From: Fistularia commersonii
Lineage: Eukaryota > Chordata > Actinopteri > Syngnathiformes > Fistulariidae
NCBI GenBank assembly: GCA_037954325.1
Contig: JBBMNZ010000007.1
Location: forward strand, 10,852,501-10,916,500
Direction: 5' to 3'
Length of the DNA stretch: 64,000 bases
The notes below the pieces were generated by a model that was not told the origin of the DNA, made no database searches, and saw only the letters and a program-made list of their open reading frames with translations. This document shows, one piece after another, positions 45,222 to 56,640 of this stretch (the first letter of the stretch is position 1; every line of letters starts with the position of its first letter). The translations under genes were made by a program, and so were the position numbers.

Positions 45222-45690
45222 CGCGATATATATATCTTGATACATAAAAACCATATGTATATGTAGATATATAAGTATATATATATGATATATATGTGTG
45301 TATATATATGATATATATATGTGTATATATACATATATAGACCTATATGTACATATGTGTGCGTGTGTGTGTGTGTGTGTATGTATACATACATACACAC
45401 ATACATGTATAGAAATTTGTCTATATGTGTATATCTGTGTCCGTGTGTATATATGTTGGCGTGTAATACACAAACATGTATGCATACATGAATACTAATA
45501 TATTTTTTTAATTTACTTGTGTGTATGTATATATACCTGTATACCTCATCAGCATATGTGTGTGCATACTTATATAAATAGAATGTACATCTATGATGTA
45601 TATAAATAATGTATATGAATACATGTATATACAGTAAATGCACACACACAAAGCAGTATGAATGTGTGTTTGTGTGTGCATGTGTTTGTG
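44820..45690. repeat. Complex TA/TG/TATG microsatellite array with LINE 3' end inside
   Basis: Alternating purine-pyrimidine repeats dominate, with pure TA at 45179-45204 followed by TG to about 45222. More TA/TG and CATA mixtures reach 45690. A non-repeat LINE end (44885-45130) sits inside. The 199-codon minus frame at 45050-45649 and the 108-codon frame at 45159-45485 are translations of this array (THTHTH and YIYIYI strings) and are not genes. Confidence 0.92.
44885..45130 (+). mobile_element. L2/Rex-type LINE 3' end
   Basis: Translates as PACKTQRRRSTFVPRVVQLL and NSQ at 44888-44960, matching the final FVPRAxxLLN motif of L2/Rex-type ORF2 proteins. A 3' untranslated part follows, with a final CTGATTCTGATTCTTATTCT tail. 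The upstream side is microsatellite, so the copy is 5'-truncated. Confidence 0.8.
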
Positions 45691-45840
45691 TGTGTTTGTA
45701 CAGGTGCCGTGCGTGGTCAGGTCATGCTCAGTCTCTACACGCTCCGTGTGGTCACAGCCGCAACAACAGCTGAATATATTCCAACAAATTCACTAATTTT
45801 TAAATTGAATTCAGAAATTATATTTCAATATTTTGCATTT

Positions 45841-45939
45841 ATTTGATGCTTCTACCCCATGTGCGCTCAAATTTCTTTTTTGGGACAAACATGTTTTTTT
45901 CTGATTCTGATTCTTATTCTGGTATAACCTGCACATACA
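45841..45939 (+). repeat. Duplicated LINE 3' tail
   Basis: ATTTGATGCTTCTACCCCAT through TTCTGATTCTGATTCTTATT and GGTATAACCTGCACATAC is about 95 percent identical to 45034-45130. The similarity continues about 18 bp beyond the LINE tail into flanking sequence, so it looks like a local duplication rather than two insertions. Confidence 0.82.
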
Positions 45940-48261
45940 GGTTACATTACAGTAATACATTACAGTAATGTATATAAATACATTACATACATTACAGTAA
46001 TCTAGTTCTCATTCAAACCCCCAGTGTATTTTGATACAGTGATATGGGCGTCTGCTGAAATGTTTGCAAAGTGCAAAATGCCAAGTGGATATTTTTTTGC
46101 AGCAAGTGATATAGCGGTGTTTTCCCGTGAGGCTGCCCGCAGCTGCGAACGCAAAGCATCGTCCTGCTCGAGAGCGACCTTCTGCGTAGCCTCTGTCCTG
46201 AGTTCATATTTTTCCAAGGCGGCTGTTCACAGTTCATCGTGACTCGTCGCACTAAACGATCCCAATAGATCCCCACATTTGTATGTAGGTCACCGTGTGT
46301 TTTCATTAAAAAAACAATTTGTCACCCGCTCTTCTTGAGGTGCCTTTCAATTATAACCTAATTTCCGCTGATACATCCAGCTAGATTTTTGATTTTGAAC
46401 CCCGCGTGCCTGCGCCGCGCTGTGGAAAATATTTTAAGATGGAAATTAGATATTCGGACTGGGCCGGGTTTCATGTCTTCGGCTCTGTAAACTTTCCCTT
46501 TTTTTATTCTGAATCGGGTCACGGTTTATCTTCGGATGAGAGCGGGAAAGTTTAGAAGATGCCCTCTGAGCTCTCGGGGGCTCCGGAGAAGTCTTCTTCT
46601 TATTCTCCCGGGGTTTACCGAGGGAGAACTGTGGCAATTTCTATTCTGATTGGAAGCGAGTGTGCGGACCGAAGGGCAAAATGAACTGAAGCCGTTTGAT
46701 CTCCCCCACCAGCTGATTTACATTTGCAGAGTACAGCCTTAATCTGCCCATTTATAACCACCAAATAAAGGAATAGAGAGTCTGACCTGAAGCCACTGAT
46801 GACCAATGTCTTGTATATCCTCCCCTCGACTCCTCATATCTTCTTCCCAGAGTCTATATTTCCATCCTCCTCCTGTCTCTCTCTTTTCCTTTCAACATCT
46901 GCGCTGTCATTTTCCGCCGGGGCCTCGGTTCTGTTCTCTCCATCGTTCAATCTTTCATTCTCTGCTCTCACAACCCCCACACCCGAACCCCAAACGGCCG
47001 ACCCCGAAGGGGTCCCCATTTTATCTCGGAGATAAGCAGAACCGCCGCAGACACACATTGGTCTTCATCTCCCTTCCGGATTTATGGAGGCGTGCTTTTT
47101 GAGAAAAGATGCGGTTTGATGAAGTGCTCAGTGTGTGCATGTGTCTGCTTTTCAATTTTGAAAAAAAAAAAAAAAAAAAAGGAGAAGGGAGGCTCACCTA
47201 CGCCTCGCAAGGGGCTCTTCGGCCCTTGCGAAATATGATTTCTTGTTCAAAATTTTATCCAGAACGCCTCAATACAGTAGATCTCTGGCATTCATTTATC
47301 CTCATGAGACATCATGGGCCCTAAAACCTCACACGGATTTCCTATTTCTTTGCCGTTGTCCGAAGCGTAAGTGGATAAAAAAGAGCTTATAAAGTCGTCC
47401 GTTCCTGCCATATCTGCTCATATATCACTTCAATCCTGTGCGGTGAAAAAAAAAACGCCGCCCCTCCACGCATATACTCTCACTCGGCCTTCGTCCGACT
47501 CTCCGACACAGGTGGCCTGCTCTTCACCTTCAGAAGGCCCCCCCCCCTCGGGAGCCCCACGCTGTTATCACTCCGAGCGAGACGGGGAGGAAGTGAATTC
47601 AAAACCTGATCTTTTCTGTCTAACCCAGCTCATGCCATCTGGCTGCCTGACACGGCGCAGCATTACAATGATGCATGCAGATGTAGAGGAAATCTGGTCG
47701 CCGTTCAACGCCGGTTGTTTTTTCGGAAACGTGAGGATGGCAGACCGGCAGATGTTAATGGGATGTATGTATGCGCACACGGAGCGGTATATATTCAAAT
47801 TATTTATTTATTAAATCTTTTTTTTTTTTTTTTTTAGAAGGCCTCGGCTCGTAGGCAGACGGACGCCAAATGCGTCGCTGCCGAAGTGGAAACCCATGTC
47901 GTCGCAGCAACACGCTGTTCTTCACATCTCCCCAGAAATAATGCACTGATTATTTATTAGTTTTCTCCTTCGGTTTCGTCACTCCAAAGCGAGGGAGAGG
48001 GTAGATATTGTTGTCTGACCCTGACCTTGGCTTATTGCATTCCTTCTGGCAATAGAAACATTTCTCTTTTTCTGCTCTTACCACAAGTTCTGCATGCGCA
48101 AGATTGAGATTTGTCTTTTACGAGGAGCCTATAGGTTGATCATTCCCTTCTTCTCACAGAGGTGGTTGAAGTAGGATCCCCTCTTGTCCTGCACTGCCTG
48201 CTATGCTGTGAAGTCCCTCCAGGTGCGTTTTTTTTACTATCATGTATGTTTGCTGCCAAAC
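45940..48261. other. Mostly unique DNA
   Basis: ATTACAGTAAT-type palindromic units occupy 45945-46005. A 71-codon minus frame at 46002-46217 has a charged, helix-like composition (LRTEATQKVALEQDDALRSQ) but no family match. A GC-rich stretch at 46850-47040 and an open frame of 147 codons at 47371-47814 have no domain signature. Poly-A at 47161-47180 and poly-T at 47818-47836 are read directly. Confidence 0.4.
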
Positions 48262-48835
48262 CACCCAGATTTATCTTCTTCCTCCTCTTCTATCGGCTTT
48301 TCCCTTCAGGGGTCGCCACAGCGAATCAACTTTCTCCATCTAACCTTAGTCTCTGTATCCTCCTCTCTCACACCAACTACCTTCCTATCCTCTCTCACTA
48401 CGTCCATAAATCTTTTCTTTGGTTTTCCTCGAGACCTCCTGCCTGGCAGCTCCGATTCCAGCATCCATCTACAAATATATTCACTATCCCTCCTCCGTGC
48501 ATGACCAAACCATCTCAATCTGGCTTCTTGGACTTTCTCTCCAAAACATCTAAAATGTACTGTTCTTCTGATAGACTCGTTGCTGATCCAACCCATCCTG
48601 GTCACTCCCAAAGAGAACCTCAACATCTTCATCTCTGCAACCTTTAGTTCTGCCTCCTGTCTTTTTGTCACTGTAACTGTTTCTAGTCCATACAGCATCG
48701 CTGGTCTCACCACTGTTTTGGTGCACCTTTCCTTTCATTCTGGCTGATAGTCTTCTATCACATAGTACCCCTTACTTTTCTCCACCCATTCCAACCTGCT
48801 TGGACCCGTCTCTTCACCTCTTTTACACCCAGATT
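48262..48835 (-). mobile_element. RTE-type LINE 3' end, best-preserved copy (antisense)
   Basis: The minus frame at 48306-48713 reads MVRPAMLYGLETVTVTKRQE, then AEMKMLRFSLGVTRMGWISN, ARLRWFGHARRRDSEYICRW, and RRSRGKPKKRFMDVVREDRK, ending RWRKLIRCGDP. This is the conserved C-terminal end of an RTE-type LINE polyprotein (compare the LRWxCGxTR...LRWFGHVxRR pattern of BovB/RTE elements). The frame is open for 135 codons, the best of the six copies, but lacks all catalytic domains. A TTTCCCTTCAGGGGTCGCC-type 3' untranslated end lies at 48298-48320. Upstream part is missing beyond 48835. Confidence 0.85.
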
Positions 48836-48879
48836 TATAACGCCAAAAAAAAATTTAAGCTGAGAATACACCCCACACA
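48836..48879. other. Short junction before SANT repeat copy 3
   Basis: Forty-odd bases with an A run, between the RTE tail and the next repeat. No feature seen. Confidence 0.3.
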
Positions 48880-49585
48880 CCTGCAAAGACCTTTGACTTA
48901 CTCATCGACCTCAAAAACCAGTGAAACTCCTTCATGTTGACAATAAACACTTTCGAACTGGAGGAACCACCCTCAGTTCCTGGAACCTTTTCAAGAACGA
49001 CGCTCTTTCTTCATACATTTGGACAGCACTGGATCCAGGAATCATTGACCTCAGTTCCCTGAACCGTTACAGCCCCTGCTCTGAGGCCGCATCTTTTTAC
49101 GGTTCCATCGGAACTCATGCAATTTTAGGTGGCTGGTGGAACTCATAAAGCACGTCCATTATAAGATACCTCTTGCCGTGTGCCATCTTTAAAGACTATT
49201 GCGGTCGTCTGTTTTCTTGCGATATAATGGACAGAAACAGCGAGAAATGAACCGACTAAGACATCCAAGACGCTTTTCTGGCCTGTTTTTCTACACCGAG
49301 GGGTTTCCAGGACTTGCAGAGGAACATCGCCATTTTGGCCGAAGTGAGATCGCTAACGGTAGGGCTCTTCATATGGCGAAACAGTGCGGGGAGAAGATCA
49401 AAACACTCCAACCCATTTGATAGTCCATGGTTATTGTTCCCACCATGCTGTTTTTTTATGTTTGTTATGCTAGTTTTATGCTTGTTTATTATTGCCGTGG
49501 TTTCCCTGAAGGATTTCCTGGAACAAAATTCAGACTGGCTAGTTCTGAGAGATGTTTTGTCCAAAAGTGGCTATAGTTAGCAGTA
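48880..49585 (+). mobile_element. SANT/Myb-like repeat, copy 3 (longest)
   Basis: Sense copy, with landmarks GGAACCACCCTCAGTTCCTG, GGTTCCATCGGAACTCATGC, GGTGGCTGGTGGAACTCATA, TGCGATATAATGGACAGAAA, CAGCGAGAAATGAACCGACT, GGGGTTTCCAGGACTTGCAG and ATGGCGAAACAGTGCGGGGA. It ends near GGAACAAAATTCAGACTGGC and CCAAAAGTGGCTATAGTTAG. The predicted start (atggacagaaacagcgagaa, MDRNSEK) is out of frame with the downstream GLAEEHRHFGRSEIANGRAL segment, so a frameshift is present. No full-length ORF remains. Confidence 0.72.
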
Positions 49586-50039
49586 CACTGGTGTTTTAAA
49601 TCTGCATTTGACAGGTAGTTCAATTATTTAGCATGCAAGCGTGTGCCATGTTTCATGGTTGTGCAGAAGGGCAACACACACGCCTCACCACAAAGGCCTT
49701 TCCGAAAGAATGCAATGTTGAAAGACAAAACAAAGAAAAGAACAGTGATATTAAAATGTTTTCTGCTGTTGAGTTTTCAGAAATGATGATGAAACTGCCA
49801 AAGATATAAATTCGCCAGTGAACACGATCATCGCCATGCAAAGTGGGGGTCTTAACATTCGACATCATTAAGAATCGGTGGTTCAACGCCAATGTTGTTT
49901 CCGTACCAACACCCCTAATCTGGAATGTCTAAGATGTGTGTGGCTCAAATCCCAAAAAATCTGCACAATACTTGCAAAAAATAGGTGAGGGAGGGAGTTT
50001 GTAGCCTCCGATCAGAAGGTATGCAGTTCAAAAAATACA
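49586..50039. other. Unique DNA
   Basis: No gene or repeat landmark recognised. Confidence 0.4.
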
Positions 50040-50345
50040 AAACAAAACTCACCCACTTACTGTAAATTGTAATAATTTATCTGTATATATGTTCATAACT
50101 GTGCAATATTTCATAACAGCTACATGTACAGTATTTTTTCATACTCTTGAGCACTCCTTATCTTTCATTTGTTACTTAAGACACTTTAAAGTTTATTTTT
50201 ATTTCTTATTCTCCCTTTTTTTTTGTTTTTTTTTCTGTTTATACAATTTTCTACTCTTGCTACTATTTATTATTGTTATATTTTTCTTGTAACTCTGGCA
50301 CAACAATTTCCTTCGGGATAAATAAAGTTGTTCTTATTCTTATTC
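50040..50345 (+). mobile_element. L2/Rex-type LINE 3' untranslated end
   Basis: AT-rich untranslated-like sequence ends in TGTAACTCTGGCACAACAAT, TTCCTTCGGGATAAATAAAG and TTGTTCTTATTCTTATTCTT. The GGGATAAATAAAGTT plus simple-repeat tail is characteristic of fish L2/Rex-type LINEs. No coding part remains. Confidence 0.75.
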
Positions 50346-50482
50346 TTAAATCCAAGGCACTGAAACCCAATGGCTCTCAGTAACTTGGTTAGCGCCATCG
50401 ATACATGAATGGGCAAATGCAATCTAGTGTGAGGCGCTTTGAAACTGCAAGGTGTGAAAGTGCTATATAAGTAGTTTTTTTT
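50346..50482 (+). repeat. SINE-like 3' tail
   Basis: Carries CTTGGTTAGCGCCATCGATA, CAATCTAGTGTGAGGCGCTT, then AAGTGCTATATAAGTAG and a T-run. Same family as 35745-35878. Confidence 0.55.
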
Positions 50483-52325
50483 TTTCATTTGGGAAATCAT
50501 TTTCTTTTAATTTCATTTTTTAATTTCCTTTTTGTAATTTCAGCTTCGCTGATCATTGAACAACTGGAAGGCCTGCAAAGAATGGAGCGGAAAAAGTGGA
50601 CACGCTTTTACCGCAGAGCCTCTATCACACTATGAAAAGGCTCTGAATTATTTATAATTTAGTTAGATTGATGCTTTGTGACTTTTTGTTAAAATTACAT
50701 GATATTATATTCGGATTCCCAAACCGGGCTGAGTGACAAGCTGAGTGACCAATTAAGTCAAACTTAAGTTCTCCGCCTGATCCCTGCCTTCAGGATGATT
50801 TTTTTTACATTTCAGTATTAACCACCTAAATGAATATATCTATTTTTTTTAAATTCAATTTTATGTCTTTTTATAAATTCTTGATTTGAAATGTAATTTG
50901 TTAAGGTGAATACAAATCCTTATTGATCTTTTGTTAGCTAATCTTGTCTATTTTTTTTTCATTTCCCTGCTCCTCCTCATTTATGACAACATCTTCTATA
51001 AGCTGTAATTTCATTCGTCTCGGTGACTGTTGGCCGTCTGGGCGAACGCACCGGCTGCCGCAACCTTTTCGAAACACCGCCGTCTCCGCCGCATTCGCAG
51101 CTGTCGTACTTTCCCCGGTGATCCTCGGACGATCAGCGGCCAAATAAGACGTATCAAGCCGATGTGCCGTCACATTTTAATGCTCTTTATGCTCAGATGT
51201 ATTTAAATCAAGCACCAGGTGTCATTCTTGATAGTCACATAATGACTGCTGACAAGAATATGAGCTATGCCCCCCTGCCTCACTCCCCCACGGGATAAAT
51301 TTGCGGCTGCAACCCGGGAGCCTATCCGGCTCACCGGCTGCGCAGTGATTCTCACGCTGCTCCTTTGCAGGATATATACAAGACAAAACAACTCTTGTTC
51401 ACTGACCCTCTGGAGGGGAATATTACACCTTGTCTCAGTTTATCCGTTTCCCGATATTATGATTGGATTTAACATTTAACATGCAGTGGATGTGCAGCTG
51501 GGATACGATGGCCGGAGAAATTTATAGACCTACAGATCAGCACAGAAATTCAAACCGGATTATTAACGGAGCTTGTTGGCGATAATAAATAAAAACATAA
51601 TTGGAGATGAGACTTATAGATGGAAGCTGAACATTGGCTCTTAATGGTTTGGAGGTTTTTCTTTTTTAATATTTGGACTGTTTGTTATCTGCACGGTTTG
51701 GTTCAGACAGGTCCTTTTTCCAAGAGACAGTGTTTTTCTAACCCCCCCCTCCCGCTGTGTTTGGCCCTCTCCCATCGCTGTCTCATTATCGCCACTATTT
51801 TTATTCGCCGCTCCCTTTTGGTATCTCTTCCTTCCTGCTAGCCGACAACACCTGTGTCCAGTCTGCAATCCGACCACTTCTGCCTCTTGTCCAATCAGCT
51901 TCCAGCGTCGCCCTCACCTGCCTTCTGTCGTGCAATCAGTGGAGTCTTTAAGTTCGGTCTCATTTGTCCGCGCGACTTTTAGTTTTCGGGTCAATTTTTT
52001 TTTCCGCCGTCTCTCCTGAACTCTGTCTGTGATTGATTTTTTTTTTTCCCCTCATATTACTTATTTGACAAGCACTGTAATATCACATTCCTGCCTGCCC
52101 ATGCGCACGGGAACTCTGCAAATGACGCGAGTCAAGTAGACGTAACCACCTGGCAGTAAAAGTCAAACAAGCGAGGGTGAATGGCAGCTGCAGACGGTAG
52201 CTGGATTTTGCAGCTGTAAGAGAATGGTGAGTGTTTTCTTCTGCAGATGCTGTTTTTATTTTGTGTCTTAGATGACTAGTCCGTGTGTGTGAGCGGGCTT
52301 GACCTTCAGAGATGCTTGCTTTTGT
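50483..52325. other. Mostly unique DNA with CpG-rich patches
   Basis: No gene recognised. Patches at about 51020-51150 and 51270-51365 are GC-rich with many CpG, and short frames occur on both strands there. T-runs occur at 50465-50480 and 52030-52045. Confidence 0.4.
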
Positions 52326-52665
52326 TCAGCAGACCTCACCATTGTGAATCATCGTCCTCCACGTTACTTCTCTCACACCAACAAACTTCATGTCCTCTTT
52401 TACCCCATCCATAAATCTCCTATCTGGTCTTCTAAACCTCCCGCCTGTCAGTTCTAACCTAAGTATCCTTTTACATTTATATTCCCAATCCTTCCTCTGT
52501 ACATGTCCAAACCATCTCAATGTGACTATCTCCTGAACATCGAACACGTCCCTCTGGTGGATTTGTGACTGATCCTATCCGGGAAGGATCTCCACCTCTT
52601 TTCCTAAATGCCAACATCCCCACACCAAACATTGCTGGTCTCAGCTTTGTCTTGTACACACATCG
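52326..52665 (-). mobile_element. RTE-type LINE 3' end (antisense)
   Basis: The minus frame at 52326-52547 reads VQEIVTLRWFGHVQRKDWEY and RRPDRRFMDGVKEDMKFVGV, ending REVTWRTMIHNGEV, and is the same conserved tail as the other RTE copies. Upstream, 52477-52659 has KLRPAMFGVGMLAFRKRGGD. A frameshift lies near 52540. Confidence 0.82.
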
Positions 52666-55600
52666 CCTATATACTGACCTTTTTAAGAAGTTTTTTTTTC
52701 ATTATATCTGTTTAATTTTGCACAAACCTGTCACTTCCTGTGGCGGTTCTGGTACGAGTAGAATTTTTTTTTAATTTTTTTGTTTGAGGGGGTTTCATTC
52801 GCAGCCATTGCTCCGTGTCTGTAGAAAAGGCCCGGATGCCGAAATAGAATTCCCATAATCTGCCGCAGTCAATAATGTGTAAACCACGGACGGCTGGTGT
52901 GATGTTATGGCTATAAAACAAAGGCGGTTGTATTGACACGGCTGTTCACACTTCCCTGCTGACTAGACAGAGGTTCTACACTCGTCTACCTTTCCCTCAC
53001 TTGAACGTTAAATACTGCAAGACTAAAAGACAGTGTCAAATTTCTTACTGTCTTTGGACGAATTTATGATCAATGATTTATAGTAGCATCTTCGGGGCAA
53101 CGCTCAGTGTATTTCACATTTTATTTGTCCGTCGCGAGTTATCGATCACTCGACTGTCACTGTAATGCCAACCTCTGCTGTGTAACTCTGATTACATTTG
53201 ATTTCCAGAGATAAATAAAAGGTTCACTTTTCTTCTTCAAGTGAAGTTTAAGCGCTTCGGTTGCAGGCACATCACTCAGACGATTCTTATTAAGAGACGA
53301 TCTCTTCTCCTGCATACTTCGCAAATGTGTTTTTTTTTTTTTACACGTCTGGGTCCCCTTTAACAAAACCATTGATTTTTCTTCCTCGGTGCGTACGGAG
53401 TGCATATAGCCCAGGGCTCTGGTGGCTTATATGTAAGTGCTCCCAGGAGGAAGCGCTGAGCTCCCATTCCTCTCCTGGAGTCACGGGCCGAGCCTTTCAC
53501 CCCCCCATCAGCCAGGGGAACAAGGTGCACGTCAATATGTGTCAGGGTCGGAAGTCAGTATCGGGCAGGGATGTTGCAAGGTGAAGCTTTCCTGCTGGTT
53601 GGTGGATGGAACCCTGGTTTAAACAGCAGGTACCTGTGGCTTCGGGCCAAGAAGCGGTCTGCTCGTTGCCGATGGGTGGCTTCTTGAGATTCACAAACGG
53701 TGCGGGAAATGAAAAGCATATGCGTTGATTTATTTTTGAAATTATCAATGCTGCGACCATACGATTTCTACACTTTTTGGCTCCAGGACAAGGGTGCTGC
53801 TGTTAAGGAGACTCTAAATGTCCCTCGGAAAAGGCTGCAGGAAAAACAAAAGTTCTGATAAAGTAAGGCTGTATCATGGATGGGATTTCAACATAAGCAA
53901 TCACTGCTGCTCAACAACGCATGTCAGACTTCATTAAGTAAAGTCAGATTTTAATTCTATGGCGCCACATGAAACTTTATGTAGAGCACGTCTGGACCAC
54001 ACTATCTAAAATCATCTCCAGAAACCCATCAGTTCCAATGAGCAAGCAACTTGGCGACAGCAGGGAGAAACAATTGCCTTGCACCGGACATCCCTGGACC
54101 TTAAGATTGAAATCTTTTGTATCCTACAAAGACTGAGAGAACAGAGAAGCATTATGCAGGCACAAATGGTTATACTATAAATGGATAAAATATATATATA
54201 TGAATAAGAGCGTACCACACCTGTCAGTGAGCCAAAGCATCTTCTGCAGAAAACATCCAGATGCTGCTCACAAAATACCAGCATTTCTGCCATTACAACC
54301 ACAAACTTTGCATTTTGTCAACTTCTAAACTTGAATATTGACCCCTCTCCCCTGCTGCCGGTGGTTGACTATCTGACCAAAGTGATGCCTATATCATCTT
54401 GTTGGCAAATGTGAGCACATCAAGATAATGCAGATGCTTTATTTAGTTTTATATCATGATTACGGGTTGTGCAAATGCATGTAAATTGACGTAATTGTAG
54501 AGGTGGTTGGAAAAAATGAGTATAAGTAGCAGTTAAACGGATGCAGGCCAAAACTTCTAAGGAACTCCACTGAGATACCAGTGGATGCTGGAGATAAATG
54601 GTGCAGGGAAGTGCTTCCTCCCCAGTTTGTCACCTAAGCGACAGCTGGTAGGATAGCTTTCTTTTTTTTATCAAACTTTTAAGCTTGACAGCAACAAGAT
54701 GATGGTTGTTGCGAAAATTCAGTTCGGCTAGAGTGAAACATTGTAAGCGCTCGTTCAGCTGATTGGGTTGGAAGTAGAGAGAGACTGAATATAAATAGCG
54801 TGCATGGAGACAACCTTGATTGAACTTCCTCTGAGCCTCAAGTGAGAGACGCAAATGCATGCCGACATACAGTACACTGTCACTCATGATTTATTGAAAG
54901 CCCAATTTAGTGTTTTTAATGCACTGACATTTACACAAGAAAGGACTCTTACAGATGCTTTGTGCATTTACAATCAAATGATTTGTTAATCTTGTCACCG
55001 ATGAAGCAGTGGAAGTCTGATCTGTTCAGACACCGTTGTCAAAGAGATTTAACCCTCCCCCCCCCCAATCAAACACAGTGAAGCGTGGCATTCGGCAAAA
55101 ACGCTGAACATCTACTCATTGTCTTGACTGAAGAATTTGTGCTGACACACCTTGTGGTTGGTTTTTAGTTTGAGACGGTTGCCAGTGGTTTTCATCAACC
55201 CTCAACCTGTCTATTTTTAAGAAATCTCTCTTTTACCCATCTTTTGACCCCGTTGGCTATAGGTCTCAAAGAACTTCCAATCTGATGCATTTGATCACAA
55301 TCCAAAGGCCAACTTTGGGTTGTGCCTTGCTCCGTCTCCCACGGTTACTTCAAGTTAAGATGCTGTGTATAAGCTGCACGTCTGTTTTGATGACCTACTT
55401 TTTCAAAACAGATTATTCCAAACAATCCACCCCCTCCTCCACAAAGTGCAAACAGTTTTGCAAGAACATCTGATTGAGTAAAGAGGGTACGCTTGAGCGT
55501 TTTTGATTCAGCGAGTGAACTGAGCCCTACCTGACACCATTTTGGGCGATGATGTCAAATCAAAGCGTTGATTTGCGGCTGGCTCCTTCGTCCGTTGGCT

Positions 55601-55899
55601 GTCAGATGGCAGCATATTGAGAAGTAATCAAAAATTTGGATGGCATTTTGAACCGGACCACACCACACTGATTACATCTGTTTGCTTTTTTGTGCTATTT
55701 CTCTGATTGTTCCATGCTCTCTTTGCCATCTCTGTACTCTCTGGATGCACAACAATTGCCAAACAAAATGATTCTTTTCATTAATGATTTTTGTGCCCCC
55801 CTATGAATTTTCATGACATGTTCATGTTCATTAATTCTAACAATCACTGTAAACCGACTTCTGTGTTTGGAAAATGAAGCTGCTGTGGTTTATAAAAGG
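52666..55899. other. Mostly unique DNA
   Basis: No gene recognised. T-runs at 52690 and 52768, a T-run at 53328-53341, a C-run near 55054 and a short TA tract near 54190 are read directly. The 54630-54887 antisense frame has no domain signature. Confidence 0.4.
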
Positions 55900-56640
55900 C
55901 GGTGTTCAATGCAGCTATGTGGGTGCAACAGGCGCTTTGAGTCTGGTCTTGAATACGTGACCCCGATTTCTTTGAAATACATGCTACATCAGCCCCATTT
56001 GCACTGCGGGAACTATTGGCAGTTCAGAGGACTTTTCCAGGAACTACGCTGTTTTTGGACCTGAATCATGAACCTGAATTCCAATAACCATTTCAGCTTC
56101 TACTCTCAGGCAGGGTCGTTTTACAGTTCCATCAGAACTCAAGTGACTTCGGTGATTGGTTGAACTAACAAGCCAAGCCCATTATCAGGTTCTTCTTGCA
56201 GCACGTGGTTTTGAAACTGTCTTGATTGGCTGTTTTCTTGGGACAATGGACCAAAGAGGTTAAGGCTCTTCTGGCCTGATATGCCTCAGTGGGGGCTGAA
56301 TGTAAATATTTAGGCAAAAATAAGTATGAGGTTGCTTTTCTGTAGGGTTTTTCCACATGTCGAAGCAGTGTTGGGGGAAATCAAAAGCACTTTGTTTTGG
56401 TAGTCCATGGTTGTTGTTGTTCCCGCCATGCGGGAAATGAACGCTGTGGCAACTTCGCTCTTCAATGTCTTCTTTCTCCTCTTCACAGTGATTTGTTTTT
56501 GAAGTGCACCTCGTAGATGTCCCATACTGCCTGAATGCCACAAAAACCTAAATGGTTCCTTGAACAAAATTTGAGCCGGACAGCCCTGAGGCCTCTTTTG
56601 CCCAAAAGCAGCTATACACATCAGGATTAAAAAAAAAGCA
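55900..56640 (+). mobile_element. SANT/Myb-like repeat, copy 4
   Basis: Sense copy with landmarks TTCCAGGAACTACGCTGTTT, CAGTTCCATCAGAACTCAAG, GGTGATTGGTTGAACTAACA, TTTTCTTGGGACAATGGACC, ATGTCGAAGCAGTGTTGGGG and TTGGTAGTCCATGGTTGTTG. It ends near GGTTCCTTGAACAAAATTTG and CCCAAAAGCAGCTATACAC. The ORF start region is degraded (GGACCAAAGAGGTTAAGG). Confidence 0.7.

Noticed and set aside
44792..45247. 151-codon sense frame
   Set aside because: Begins and ends in microsatellite; its only meaningful part is the LINE tail already listed.
45159..45485. 108-codon antisense frame
   Set aside because: Same microsatellite in another frame.
45050..45649. 199-codon antisense frame
   Set aside because: It is a translation of the TA/TG microsatellite and consists of HTHT, YIYI and similar strings.
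47371..47814. 147-codon sense frame
   Set aside because: No recognisable domain, ends in AT-rich sequence next to a poly-T tract.
48162..48647. 161-codon sense frame
   Set aside because: It is the antisense shadow of the RTE tail on the minus strand.
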